A model generated the notes under the pieces. That model made no database searches. It worked only from the letters and a program-made list of their open reading frames with translations, and had not been told where the DNA came from. A DNA stretch of 64,000 bases from Clostridium peptidivorans (GTDB lineage: Bacteria > Bacillota > Clostridia > Clostridiales > Clostridiaceae): the NCBI RefSeq assembly GCF_900205925.1, contig NZ_OAOD01000005.1, positions 62,001-126,000 of the forward strand, read 5' to 3'. Positions 45,529 to 53,228 of this stretch are shown here, piece by piece. The position numbers were made by a program, and so were the translations under genes. Position 1 is the first letter of the stretch; every line of letters begins with the position of its first letter.

Positions 45529-46061
45529 TATCTTTCTGGTTCTATTAAGCCATAATCTCCATCTTTTCTCTTATAAACTACATTTACTTTTCCATTTTCA
45601 TCACTTTCAAATACATAGAAATTGTGCCCTAAAAGTTCCATTTGAAGCACAGCCTCTTCTGCGGACATTGGTTTCATTGCAAATCTCTTTGTTCTTACTA
45701 TGGCTGGTTCTGAAGTATCCATATATTGATCTTCGAAACTTGGAATATATTGAAATCTTAAAGAATCTCCATTGTTTCTTCTTTGAAGTTTTGTTTTCTG
45801 CTTTCTTATTTGTCTTTCTAATTTGTCCAATACTAAATCTATGGATGCATACATATCATCGCTAGTTTCTTCTCCCCTTAATATAACTCCATTAAAAGGT
45901 ATTGTAACTTCGATAGTATGATCGTTTTTATAAACACTTAAGGTAGCATTTGCCTCTACATCTGGACTAAAATACTTGCTAAGTTTGTCCAGCTTCTTTT
46001 CTACTATGTTCTTCAAAGCATTTGTTAGTTCTATATTCTTTCCTTTTATAGTTACTCTCAT
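45528..46061 (-). CDS. hpf: Ribosome hibernation-promoting factor, long form
   Basis: A 177-residue long HPF (also called RaiA or YvyD in relatives). Residues 1-105 are the ribosome-binding beta-alpha domain (RVTIKGKNIELTNALKNIVE; EVTIPFNGVILRGEETSDDM). Residues about 120-177 are the dimerisation domain (IVRTKRFAMKPMSAEEAVLQ; MELLGHNFYVFE). Long HPF joins two 70S ribosomes into inactive 100S dimers in stationary phase or dormancy. GAGGGG precedes the ATG. A raiA-type RNA is encoded directly upstream in the same direction. Confidence 0.97.
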   Translation of the reverse strand: MRVTIKGKNIELTNALKNIVEKKLDKLSKYFSPDVEANATLSVYKNDHTIEVTIPFNGVILRGEETSDDMYASIDLVLDKLERQIRKQKTKLQRRNNGDSLRFQYIPSFEDQYMDTSEPAIVRTKRFAMKPMSAEEAVLQMELLGHNFYVFESDENGKVNVVYKRKDGDYGLIEPER

Positions 46062-46128
46062 TGTCTTCAGCCCCTCTCTTTAACTCTTAATAGAGTAATG
46101 TCTTGTTGTTAATTCTATTTTAATACGA

Positions 46129-46134
46129 ATTATA
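46129..46134 (-). promoter_or_regulatory. Extended -10 promoter of hpf
   Basis: The minus strand reads TTTGGTATAAT, a TGn-extended -10 box, about 70 bases before the hpf ATG and downstream of the ncRNA terminator. The -35 region is poor. Confidence 0.5.
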
Positions 46135-46204
46135 CCAAATAACAAGTAGAATTTTTGGAATTTACAAAATATTAAATTAAATTTCAAAATACATCAACAT
46201 TTCG

Positions 46205-46245
46205 ACAAAAAAATAAAATCTTATTGCTTAAAACAATAAGATTTT
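46205..46245 (-). terminator. Terminator of the raiA-type ncRNA
   Basis: AAAATCTTATTG / CAATAAGATTTT with a seven-base loop, followed by ATTTTTTTG on the minus strand. It separates the ncRNA from hpf. Confidence 0.85.
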
Positions 46246-46474
46246 TATATTAAGTTAGCTGACCTGATCTTTGACCCCACACTCGCCTGCTGGAGCTTTT
46301 GCTACCCAGAATTACCCTCTCACTACTTACACTCTCGTTAAGATACAAAATGTATCTCTTCGGCAGGACTTACCTCTAAGCCGCACCATGATCATTAAAC
46401 ATTTTATTTAACTTACGTGGATCGTTTTGCCTGCGACTGGCATCGACTTTCAATCACAAACCTAACTTAATATA
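46246..46474 (-). ncRNA. raiA-type structured ncRNA upstream of hpf (raiA)
   Basis: A 229-base non-coding segment closed by a 13-bp perfect helix (TATATTAAGTTAG at one end, CTAACTTAATATA at the other). On the minus strand it is much richer in G and C than its surroundings, with blocks such as TGCCAGTCGCAGGCAAAACG, GGTGCGGCTTAGAGGTAAGT, CCTGCCGAAGAGATAC and CTCCAGCAGGCGAGTGTGGG. It has its own promoter and terminator. No long ORF spans it. The position directly upstream of hpf, the size and the closing stem fit the known raiA motif RNA of Firmicutes and Actinobacteria. The family call rests on context and general features and was not checked against a covariance model. Confidence 0.8.
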
Positions 46475-46479
46475 AAATA

Positions 46480-46507
46480 ATTATACCTTACTTTTTGCCG
46501 CAGTCAA
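46480..46507 (-). promoter_or_regulatory. Promoter of the raiA-type ncRNA, inside the 3' end of comF
   Basis: TTGACT (46507-46502), 16 bases, TATAAT (46485-46480). The -10 box overlaps the comF stop codon, and the predicted start coincides with the 5' strand of the ncRNA closing helix. Confidence 0.8.
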
Positions 46508-47158
46508 GATATTTATTTTTTCCACTCCACATTTTATGAGTTCATAGGAACAAAAATATGCTGTAGCCCCTGTAGTAAACACATCATCCACCAACAGTAC
46601 TTTTTTATTTTTTAGCATTTGTGATTTCTTAATTTTAAAACAATCCTTCATATTTTCCCATCTCTGTTCTTGACTTAACCCTATTTGATCTTTAGTTTCC
46701 TTTGTTTTTGTGAGGCAATTTATTACAGGTATATTAAATTCCTTACTTAGTAAATTGCATAAAAATTTACTTTGATTATATCCTCTAAGCTTTAATGACT
46801 TTTTAGTCATAGGCACATAAGTTATAAAATCTATATCATAGATGAAGTTCCTTATCCTATCTTTCATATAATAAGCTATTATCTCTCCACTTTTAAAATC
46901 ACTCTTATATTTGAGCCTTCTTATAAGTTCCATCATAGTTCCAGTATAATATGCAGCACTGTAGCAATTTACAAGCTTATCCAAACACCTCATAGTGTAC
47001 ACATTATGAGATAGAACTATATACCTCTTGCATTCATCACATAAGCCGCTTTCCTCTAAATACCTTTCACATATTATACAGTGAGATTTACCATCATATA
47101 TAACTTCAAAAATACATTCCTTAATGAATTCTAATAGCTTAAGAAACCCATATCCCAT
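46481..47158 (-). CDS. comF: ComF family phosphoribosyltransferase-like protein
   Basis: A 225-residue ComF protein. The N-terminal zinc ribbon has CIICERYLEESGLCDECKRY near residue 28. The type I phosphoribosyltransferase core has YVPMTKKSLKLRGYNQSKFL near 115 and the PRPP loop VLLVDDVFTTGATAYFCSYE near 185. ComF is needed for natural transformation in Bacillus and relatives, and the gene is also found in non-competent bacteria. It starts 28 bases inside the end of the upstream ComFA-like gene, so they are translationally coupled. Confidence 0.9.
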   Translation of the reverse strand: MGYGFLKLLEFIKECIFEVIYDGKSHCIICERYLEESGLCDECKRYIVLSHNVYTMRCLDKLVNCYSAAYYTGTMMELIRRLKYKSDFKSGEIIAYYMKDRIRNFIYDIDFITYVPMTKKSLKLRGYNQSKFLCNLLSKEFNIPVINCLTKTKETKDQIGLSQEQRWENMKDCFKIKKSQMLKNKKVLLVDDVFTTGATAYFCSYELIKCGVEKINILTAAKSKV

Positions 47159-48147
47159 GCCTCTTTATTAAAACTCCTTGCCAATTCTTTAGCCTTATCC
47201 ATATCCTCTGTTTCTTCATTAGATACATATATAACTTCCTTAAAATTTGATTCATAGCAATTTATAACTCCACAAAAGTGAAACAACTTTTTATAATCAT
47301 ATCCCTTATAATCTGCGAAAAATACCATTAAATTTGCATTTGCAAAGTAGGTAGGTATATTTTCAAAGGTATATGTTATAAGAACTGCACTTTTCACTTT
47401 AGCAAATTTTAAAAAACTTCTTTCTTTCCCCTCTTCCCAAGAACATAACACACTCTTATTTAATTTTTTGCAGTAAAATCTTATATAATTAGCTACCTTT
47501 AACCCCTTTTCTAAATCTGGTATATATATTACTACCTTTCTATCTTCATAAAGGGACCATTTTAAATAATCATATATTATATATGGTATATCTTCTTCTA
47601 AATTTATCTTAGTAGTTATGGTTCTAGGTTCAACAATAGGATGAGGCCATTCACTTATAGGTATGATTATTTCCCTTTTTCCCTTAAATATACTTTCTAC
47701 TCCACAATATATAAACTTCCCCTCACTTTTACTCATCCTTGCCATTATGTCTATGATTTCATATGAAGTATGACGAGGAAATGCTCTAGTATCATCAAAT
47801 ATAACCAAATCAAAATCCTTCATAATTTTTAACGCATTAGCTGCCTTAGCTATAATAAATTTGCTTTTGAGTTCAATATCTCCTCGTCTCAAATAACTGT
47901 ACCCTCTAAAACTGCTATTTTTTTTTATTTTTTCTAAAATATCCACATACTCTTCATCTTCATTGCTTATATATAATATACTTTTTCCTTTATTCATATA
48001 ATCCAAAATACTATATATAAATATATCTGTAGATGCACAAGGAATGGTTATAATATTTAAAAATTGTTCATTTGAATATAACCACTTTTCTATTAGTTGA
48101 GATACTTTTTTTCTTTTCTCTCTGATTACAGCACTTTTAGTATTCAT
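47131..48147 (-). CDS. Degenerate ComFA-like helicase relative
   Basis: A 338-residue protein in the position of comFA, directly before comF. The ComFA Walker B region DEVDAFP is recognisable as DLVIFDDTRAFPRHTSYE near residue 114. The Walker A loop, however, reads IITIPCASTDIFIY instead of a GxGKT/E type loop, so ATP binding is doubtful. The C-terminal helicase half is present but its arginine-finger motif is not evident (DYKKLFHFCGVINCYES). The ATG at 48147 has GGAG eight bases upstream; a GTG at 48156 overlaps it. I infer descent from ComFA with loss of ATPase function. It lies 16 bases after recD2. Confidence 0.6.
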   Translation of the reverse strand: MNTKSAVIREKRKKVSQLIEKWLYSNEQFLNIITIPCASTDIFIYSILDYMNKGKSILYISNEDEEYVDILEKIKKNSSFRGYSYLRRGDIELKSKFIIAKAANALKIMKDFDLVIFDDTRAFPRHTSYEIIDIMARMSKSEGKFIYCGVESIFKGKREIIIPISEWPHPIVEPRTITTKINLEEDIPYIIYDYLKWSLYEDRKVVIYIPDLEKGLKVANYIRFYCKKLNKSVLCSWEEGKERSFLKFAKVKSAVLITYTFENIPTYFANANLMVFFADYKGYDYKKLFHFCGVINCYESNFKEVIYVSNEETEDMDKAKELARSFNKEAWDMGFLSY

Positions 48148-48163
48148 ATACTTCACTCCATCA

Positions 48164-50392
48164 CTAATCTTCTATAGCATTTTCTAAAACATTAGCTATT
48201 CTCCATTTTAGTAAAGAATATCTTTCAAAACTTCTATTATTATCTATCATAAATTTCATAGCCTTTATCGAACCTACTAGTACTACTAATTTCTTTGCAC
48301 GCGTTATTCCTGTATAAAGTAAATTTCTATTCATAAGCATTGGAGGTCCCATAAACATAGGTATAATAGCCACAGGGAACTCACTTCCCTGACTTTTATG
48401 TATGGTTACGGCATATGCTAGATCTATCTCATCTAAATAGGTATCTTCATAAACTACTTTTCTTTCTTCATCAAATATTATACTTAAAGTATTTTCTTCT
48501 TCATTTATTTCATCTATATATCCTACATCTCCATTAAATACCCCTATTCCTTCTTCTTCTCCATCACCTTTAATTCTCTTCCACTTCAAAGCATAGTTAT
48601 TTTTTATCTGCATTACCTTATCTCCAACCCTAAGTACATTATCTTTAAATTTCTTTTCATTTTTCCACTTAGCAGATGGATTTAATACTTCTTGAAGGCT
48701 TTTATTAAGATTTTCTACTCCTAATAAGCCCTTTCTCATTGGAGTAAGTATTTGTATATGCTTTTGTTTATCCCATTCCTTATTAAACTTAGGTAATCTT
48801 TCACTTATAAGCGCCATTAATATATCCGATGTAGATGAGTTTTCTTCACTATTTATAAAATAAAAGTCCTTATCCTTTCCATTTAGTAAAGGCATTTCTC
48901 CATTATTTATTTTATGTGCATTTACAGTTATCATGCTTTGTGAAGACTGCCTAAAGATATCCCTAAGCCTTATTACCTTAACACAATTACTATCAATTAA
49001 ATCTCTAAGTACATTTCCAGGGCCAACAGATGGAAGCTGATCCACATCCCCAACAATTATAAGTCTAGTTCCAAGGGCTATAGATTTAAGAAGATTATTC
49101 ATAAGCATTATATCCATCATAGATGCCTCATCTATAATCACTACATCGCATTCTAGTGGAGTTTCTTCCGTCCTTGAAAATATCATATCCTCATCTTCTC
49201 CTGCTCCCATTTCTAAAAGCCTATGAATAGTTTTTGCTTCTTTTCCAGTGGCTTCTGTCATTCTCTTTGCAGCTCTGCCAGTAGGTGCCCCCATAAAAAC
49301 TCTAAGTCCATGTTTTTCAAATATATATGTAATGCAATTTATTATGGTTGTTTTTCCTGTTCCAGGACCTCCAGTTATAATTTCTACTCCACTAGATACT
49401 GCACCCTTTATAGCTTCTATTTGAGAGGGTGCAAAGGATATTCCCCTTTCTTCCTCAAACTCCATTATTTCCTCTTCTACATTTAACTCCAACTCATCAT
49501 ATTTTGCTATAGCTAAGGTAAGTATTTTCTTGGTTACTCCAAGTTCACAATAATAATATGGAATAGTGAATATACATTCTTTATTATCCACCGTTTCTAC
49601 TTTTATTTTTCCATGAAATGCACTTTGCATTATTCCCTCTTTTATATTTTCATCATCTACTCCTAATATATCTCTTCCTTCACTCAAAAGCTTTTCTGCA
49701 GGCATATAAGTGTTCCCTAATGCGCAAAATTGATTTATTATATAATTTATTCCACTTTGTATTCTAAAGGATGAATTTAAGTCTATTCCTAGACTTCTTG
49801 CAATTTTATCCGCAGTTTTAAATCCTATTCCTGAAATCTCTTCTGTTAATATATATGGATTTTCCTTTACTATTCTTACAGAATCAGCTTTAAATCTTTT
49901 ATATATTTTCACACATTGATTAGGAGTAACTCCATAGCCTTGAAAAAACATCATTACAGTTCTTAATTCTTTTTGTTTACCATAGGACTCACATATAATA
50001 GCTATCTTTTTTTCTCCTACTCCTTCTATTTCCCTTAACTTATTTATATCATTTTCTAATATATTTAAAGACTCTTCTCCAAACTTCTCCACTATTTTTT
50101 TAGCAGTTACAGGCCCTATCCCAGCTATTACTCCTGATGCTAAATATCTTTCTATACCACTTACAGAATCAGGAACCATTTCCTCACAGCTTTGGACTTT
50201 AAACTGTTCTCCAAATTGAGGATGAACTGCCCACTGTCCCTTAAGCTTTAATCCCTGTCCTTCACTAATATAGGGAATGCATCCAACAAAGGTTGTATAA
50301 TAACTTTTATTGTCTTTTAATCTTGCTACTACATAACCATTTTCATCATTTTTAAATATTATCGAATCTACAATTCCCTGTATTTCTTCCAT
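48164..50392 (-). CDS. recD2: ATP-dependent RecD2 helicase
   Basis: A 742-residue RecD2/TraA-type 5'-3' DNA helicase. It has an N-terminal OB-like domain, helix-hairpin-helix units near residues 75-200 (YLASGVIAGIGPVTAKKIVE; ISGIGFKTADKIARSLGI), Walker A EIITGGPGTGKTTI near 340, DEASMMD near 418, GDVDQLPSVGPGNVL near 442, and the C-terminal VTIHKSQGSEFP near 678. RecD2 acts in DNA repair and replication fork stability, independent of RecBC. It heads an apparent recD2-comFA-comF operon and starts with AGGAGA upstream of its ATG. Confidence 0.95.
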   Translation of the reverse strand: MEEIQGIVDSIIFKNDENGYVVARLKDNKSYYTTFVGCIPYISEGQGLKLKGQWAVHPQFGEQFKVQSCEEMVPDSVSGIERYLASGVIAGIGPVTAKKIVEKFGEESLNILENDINKLREIEGVGEKKIAIICESYGKQKELRTVMMFFQGYGVTPNQCVKIYKRFKADSVRIVKENPYILTEEISGIGFKTADKIARSLGIDLNSSFRIQSGINYIINQFCALGNTYMPAEKLLSEGRDILGVDDENIKEGIMQSAFHGKIKVETVDNKECIFTIPYYYCELGVTKKILTLAIAKYDELELNVEEEIMEFEEERGISFAPSQIEAIKGAVSSGVEIITGGPGTGKTTIINCITYIFEKHGLRVFMGAPTGRAAKRMTEATGKEAKTIHRLLEMGAGEDEDMIFSRTEETPLECDVVIIDEASMMDIMLMNNLLKSIALGTRLIIVGDVDQLPSVGPGNVLRDLIDSNCVKVIRLRDIFRQSSQSMITVNAHKINNGEMPLLNGKDKDFYFINSEENSSTSDILMALISERLPKFNKEWDKQKHIQILTPMRKGLLGVENLNKSLQEVLNPSAKWKNEKKFKDNVLRVGDKVMQIKNNYALKWKRIKGDGEEEGIGVFNGDVGYIDEINEEENTLSIIFDEERKVVYEDTYLDEIDLAYAVTIHKSQGSEFPVAIIPMFMGPPMLMNRNLLYTGITRAKKLVVLVGSIKAMKFMIDNNRSFERYSLLKWRIANVLENAIED

Positions 50393-50470
50393 ATAATCTT
50401 CTCCTGTTCTACTTGATACTATAAGGCGATATTTATAATATAATTATAACATAATTATATTGATTAAATA

Positions 50471-50503
50471 AAAAACTCCCTTCATCAATTTGAAGGGAGT
50501 TTT
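50471..50503. terminator. Strong terminator downstream of metK
   Basis: AAAACTCCCTTCA / TGAAGGGAGTTTT, a 13-bp perfect stem with a six-base loop and a T run on the minus strand. Confidence 0.9.
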
Positions 50504-50508
50504 CACTA

Positions 50509-51684
50509 CTATAAATATTTTTTTATTTCTTCTACCTTATTAAGCTTTTCCCACGGTAAATCTAAGTCATTTCTTCCAAAATGACCATAAGCTGCTACCT
50601 GTCTGTAAATAGGTCTTCTAAGATCAAGATCTCTAATTATCGCACCTGGTCTTAAATCAAATACGTTATTTATTATTTCAATGATTTTATCATGTTCAAC
50701 TTTGTTAGTTCCAAAAGTTTCAACTTCTATGGATACTGGGCGTGCAACACCTATAGCATATGCTAGTTCTATTTCAAGTTTATCAGCTATTCCAGCTGCT
50801 ACTAAATTCTTAGCAACCCATCTAGCCGCATAAGCTGCAGATCTGTCAACCTTTGTTGGATCTTTTCCTGAGAAAGCTCCACCACCATGTCTTCCATATC
50901 CACCATAAGTATCAACAATAATTTTTCTTCCTGTAAGTCCAGTATCTCCTTGTGGACCTCCAACAACAAATTTACCAGTTGGATTTATATAATACTTAGT
51001 TTTTTCGTCTAATAATTCAGCTGGAATAACTGCTTTTATAACGTGCTCCATTAAATCCTTATTAATTTGTTCCTGTGTTACTTCAGGTCCATGCTGAGTA
51101 GAAATAACAATAGCATCTATTCTCACTGGTTTATCATCTTCATATTCAACTGTAACCTGAGTTTTCCCATCTGGTCTCAAATAATCTAATGTTTCATTTT
51201 TTCTAACTTCTGTTAGTCTTCTTGATAATCTATGAGCCATAGCTATTGGCATTGGCATAAATTCCGGAGTTTCAGTTGCTGCATAACCAAACATCATGCC
51301 TTGATCTCCTGCACCAACAGACTCAACTTCGTCTTTACTAGCACCTCTTGATTCTAATGCATCATTAACTCCCATTGCAATATCAGGAGATTGCTCATCT
51401 ATTGAAGTCAACACTGAACAAGTATCAGCATCAAAGCCATACTTAGCTCTTGTATATCCTATCTCTCTTACTGTCTCTCTAACAACTTTAGGAATATCAA
51501 CATAACATGATGTTGTTATTTCTCCCATAACCATAACCATGCCTGTTGTAGCTGTAGTTTCACATGCAACTCTTGCTTTAGGATCTTGAGCTAATATAGC
51601 ATCTAATACAGCATCAGAGATTTGGTCACAAATTTTATCTGGATGCCCTTCAGTAACGGATTCTGATGTAAATAATCTTCTCAT
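50509..51684 (-). CDS. metK: S-adenosylmethionine synthetase
   Basis: A 391-residue enzyme that makes SAM from methionine and ATP. The hallmarks are [20 protein letters not shown] at the N terminus, the [12 protein letters not shown] loop near residue 120, and [20 protein letters not shown] near 265. I chose the ATG at 51684, six bases after GGAGGT; the reading from 51756 would run through the riboswitch terminator region. It is controlled by a SAM-I riboswitch, giving feedback by its own product. It is monocistronic. Confidence 0.98.
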   Translation of the reverse strand: MRRLFTSESVTEGHPDKICDQISDAVLDAILAQDPKARVACETTATTGMVMVMGEITTSCYVDIPKVVRETVREIGYTRAKYGFDADTCSVLTSIDEQSPDIAMGVNDALESRGASKDEVESVGAGDQGMMFGYAATETPEFMPMPIAMAHRLSRRLTEVRKNETLDYLRPDGKTQVTVEYEDDKPVRIDAIVISTQHGPEVTQEQINKDLMEHVIKAVIPAELLDEKTKYYINPTGKFVVGGPQGDTGLTGRKIIVDTYGGYGRHGGGAFSGKDPTKVDRSAAYAARWVAKNLVAAGIADKLEIELAYAIGVARPVSIEVETFGTNKVEHDKIIEIINNVFDLRPGAIIRDLDLRRPIYRQVAAYGHFGRNDLDLPWEKLNKVEEIKKYL

Positions 51685-51720
51685 TTCTGCACCTCCATCG
51701 AAAAATATAATATGTAAAAT

Positions 51721-51745
51721 AAAAACCTCTTCGATAAGAAGAGGT
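51721..51745 (-). terminator. SAM riboswitch terminator
   Basis: Minus-strand ACCTCTTC / GAAGAGGT stem (loop TTATC) followed by TTTTATTTT, between the SAM aptamer and metK. Confidence 0.85.
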
Positions 51746-51760
51746 ATAATTTGCATTCCT

Positions 51761-51863
51761 CTCTTATCTCGCAGAACTAACCTGCTGGAATTGGCACCTT
51801 GGTACAGAGTACTTGGTTGCCGGGTTTCATAGGGCCCTTTCCCTCCACCTCTCTTGATAAGAG
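51761..51863 (-). promoter_or_regulatory. SAM-I riboswitch (S-box)
   Basis: The minus strand gives the S-box consensus: CTCTTATCAAGAGAGGTGGA, GGGAAAGGGCCCTATGAAAC, CCGGCAACCAAGTACTCTGT, AAGGTGCCAATTCCAGCAGG, closed by GATAAGAG. High SAM should promote the terminator before metK. Confidence 0.97.
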
Positions 51864-51886
51864 CTTTTTATTAAATTTACTAGCAT

Positions 51887-51915
51887 ATCTTAGCACAATA
51901 ATAATCTTGTGTCAA
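51887..51915 (-). promoter_or_regulatory. Promoter of the SAM riboswitch/metK transcript
   Basis: TTGACA (51915-51910), 17 bases, TAAGAT (51892-51887), about 20 bases before the aptamer. Confidence 0.75.
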
Positions 51916-51979
51916 TATTAAGTTTAATTATTATACATCATTTCAATACATTATACAAGTTACTACAGCAAATGAATAT

Positions 51980-52005
51980 AAAAAAAGACACCTTTTGGTG
52001 TCTTT
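51980..52005 (-). terminator. Terminator of the tRNA cluster
   Basis: AAAGACACC / GGTGTCTTT with an AAAA loop and a following T run on the minus strand, starting immediately at the CCA end of the last tRNA. Confidence 0.88.
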
Positions 52006-52089
52006 GGTGGAGGAAGATGGATTCGAACCATCGAAGTCGATGACAACAGATTTACAGTCTGCCCCCTTTGGCCGCTCGGGAATTCCTCC
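52005..52089 (-). tRNA. tRNA-Tyr (GTA anticodon), copy 1
   Basis: An 85-base class II tRNA. The acceptor GGAGGAA pairs with TTCCTCC, and A73 with CCA is encoded. The anticodon loop is CTGTAAA (GTA). The long variable arm reads GTC-ATC-GAC. It differs from the second Tyr copy at one base in that variable arm. Confidence 0.95.
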
Positions 52090-52095
52090 ATATAA

Positions 52096-52170
52096 TGGAG
52101 CTGGCAATAGGAATCGAACCTACAACCTGCTGATTACAAGTCAGCTGCTCTACCGTTGAGCCATGCCAGC
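52096..52170 (-). tRNA. tRNA-Thr (TGT anticodon)
   Basis: A 75-base tRNA. The acceptor GCTGGCA pairs with TGCCAGC, T73 and CCA are encoded, and the anticodon loop CTTGTAA gives TGT. It lies between the two tRNA-Tyr genes on one transcript. Confidence 0.95.
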
Positions 52171-52192
52171 ATATGGATATATTTAATTATTG

Positions 52193-52277
52193 TGGTGGAG
52201 GAAGATGGATTCGAACCATCGAAGTCGAAGACAACAGATTTACAGTCTGCCCCCTTTGGCCGCTCGGGAATTCCTCC
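52193..52277 (-). tRNA. tRNA-Tyr (GTA anticodon), copy 2
   Basis: An 85-base tRNA identical to copy 1 except that the variable arm reads GTC-TTC-GAC. It is the first gene of the Tyr-Thr-Tyr cluster. Confidence 0.95.
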
Positions 52278-52606
52278 ATTATTAAGCTTTATAACTTACT
52301 AAACAAGTTAATAACCTTATTATCAAGCTATCTCAGCGCGTTTCCGCACTTAATAACTTCAACATGGATTAGTATACAATCTTATAAGTTAAATTTCAAA
52401 TGCAATATTAAGTCGCCACATAAGATCTGCTTTACTATACTTCATCTTATTCTCATTTCCTCTACTTTAAGCCATTATTTTATTATATTTATCATATTTT
52501 TTATAGTTAATTTGGCTAATAAAAATTAACATTATCTAAAAAACACCTTTTTCTTTTAATATTTAATGTACAACTCTCATATAAATTATTAAGGGAGGTG
52601 TAACTA
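52278..52606. other. Intergenic region between the tRNA cluster and yyaC
   Basis: About 330 bases of AT-rich DNA holding the leftward tRNA promoter and the rightward yyaC promoter. I could not place either with confidence. A sporulation sigma-factor promoter is expected for yyaC, near a CATATAAA at 52579, but no matching -35 is clear. Confidence 0.35.
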
Positions 52607-53158
52607 TTGAATAAAGCTAGAACTCATTTTAATGATTCTTTAGGATATTGTAAAATTGGAGAGTTTATAAAAGATTATATTATGGAAGACACTATAATAG
52701 TATGTGTAGGTACAGATAGATGTATAGGAGATTGCCTTGGCCCATTAGTTGGCACCATGCTTAAAGATAAAAATTTTCCTCTCCCAGTATTTGGAACCAT
52801 ATCTGATCCTATACATGCTTTAAATTTAGATAGAAAGTTATACGAAATAAATTTGCTTCATCCTAATGCAAATATAATAGGCATCGATGCATGCCTTGGC
52901 GATGAAGATAATGTAGGAGAAATACAAGCTAGGGATTATCCAATTCATCCTGGAAAAGGCGTTGGTAAAACCCTCCCCCTTGTAGGAAAGTCCTCTATAA
53001 TAGGAATTGTAGACTCAAGTGATGCAAATGTATTTAATAATAACAATATACGTCTTAGCTTAATCTTTAACATGGCCAAAGTAATCTGCGATGCTTTGTC
53101 TCATGCTCATAATTTAAGCTCTAACACTCCATCAAATATCAAAGATTTCCTGGTATAA
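52607..53158 (+). CDS. yyaC: YyaC family sporulation protein (putative spore protease)
   Basis: A 183-residue DUF1256/YyaC protein, a structural relative of the germination protease GPR. Conserved blocks include VCVGTDRCIGDCLGPLVGTM near residue 32, FGTISDPIHALNL near 62, NIIGIDACLGDEDNVGEI near 85 and HPGKGVGKTLPLVGKSSIIG near 113. It is expected to be sporulation-specific, but the activity is not proven. The start is TTG at 52607, six bases after GGGAGGTG. The gene is monocistronic with a hairpin after the stop. Confidence 0.88.
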   Translation: MNKARTHFNDSLGYCKIGEFIKDYIMEDTIIVCVGTDRCIGDCLGPLVGTMLKDKNFPLPVFGTISDPIHALNLDRKLYEINLLHPNANIIGIDACLGDEDNVGEIQARDYPIHPGKGVGKTLPLVGKSSIIGIVDSSDANVFNNNNIRLSLIFNMAKVICDALSHAHNLSSNTPSNIKDFLV

Positions 53159-53160
53159 AA

Positions 53161-53202
53161 AATAAGTGCTTTCGCTTATATTTAATAAGACGAAAGCACT
53201 TA
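53161..53202. terminator. Bidirectional terminator between yyaC and the mbl gene
   Basis: AATAAGTGCTTTCG / CGAAAGCACTTATT, a 14-bp perfect stem with a 14-base loop, between convergent genes. Confidence 0.85.
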
Positions 53203-53228
53203 TTATACTTTTATTTCACTAAAATTTA

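Noticed and set aside
45470..45865. A 131-codon plus-strand ORF opposite hpf
   Set aside because: It overlaps the hpf terminator and coding region, has an implausible composition (Phe/His/Leu-rich) and no RBS.
50509..51756. A longer MetK starting at 51756
   Set aside because: The extra 24 residues would be read through the riboswitch terminator region. The ATG at 51684 has GGAGGT at the correct distance and gives the family N terminus.
52173..52529. A 118-codon plus-strand ORF near the tRNA cluster
   Set aside because: Its first third is the antisense of tRNA-Tyr, and the rest is AT-rich intergenic DNA. There is no plausible RBS.
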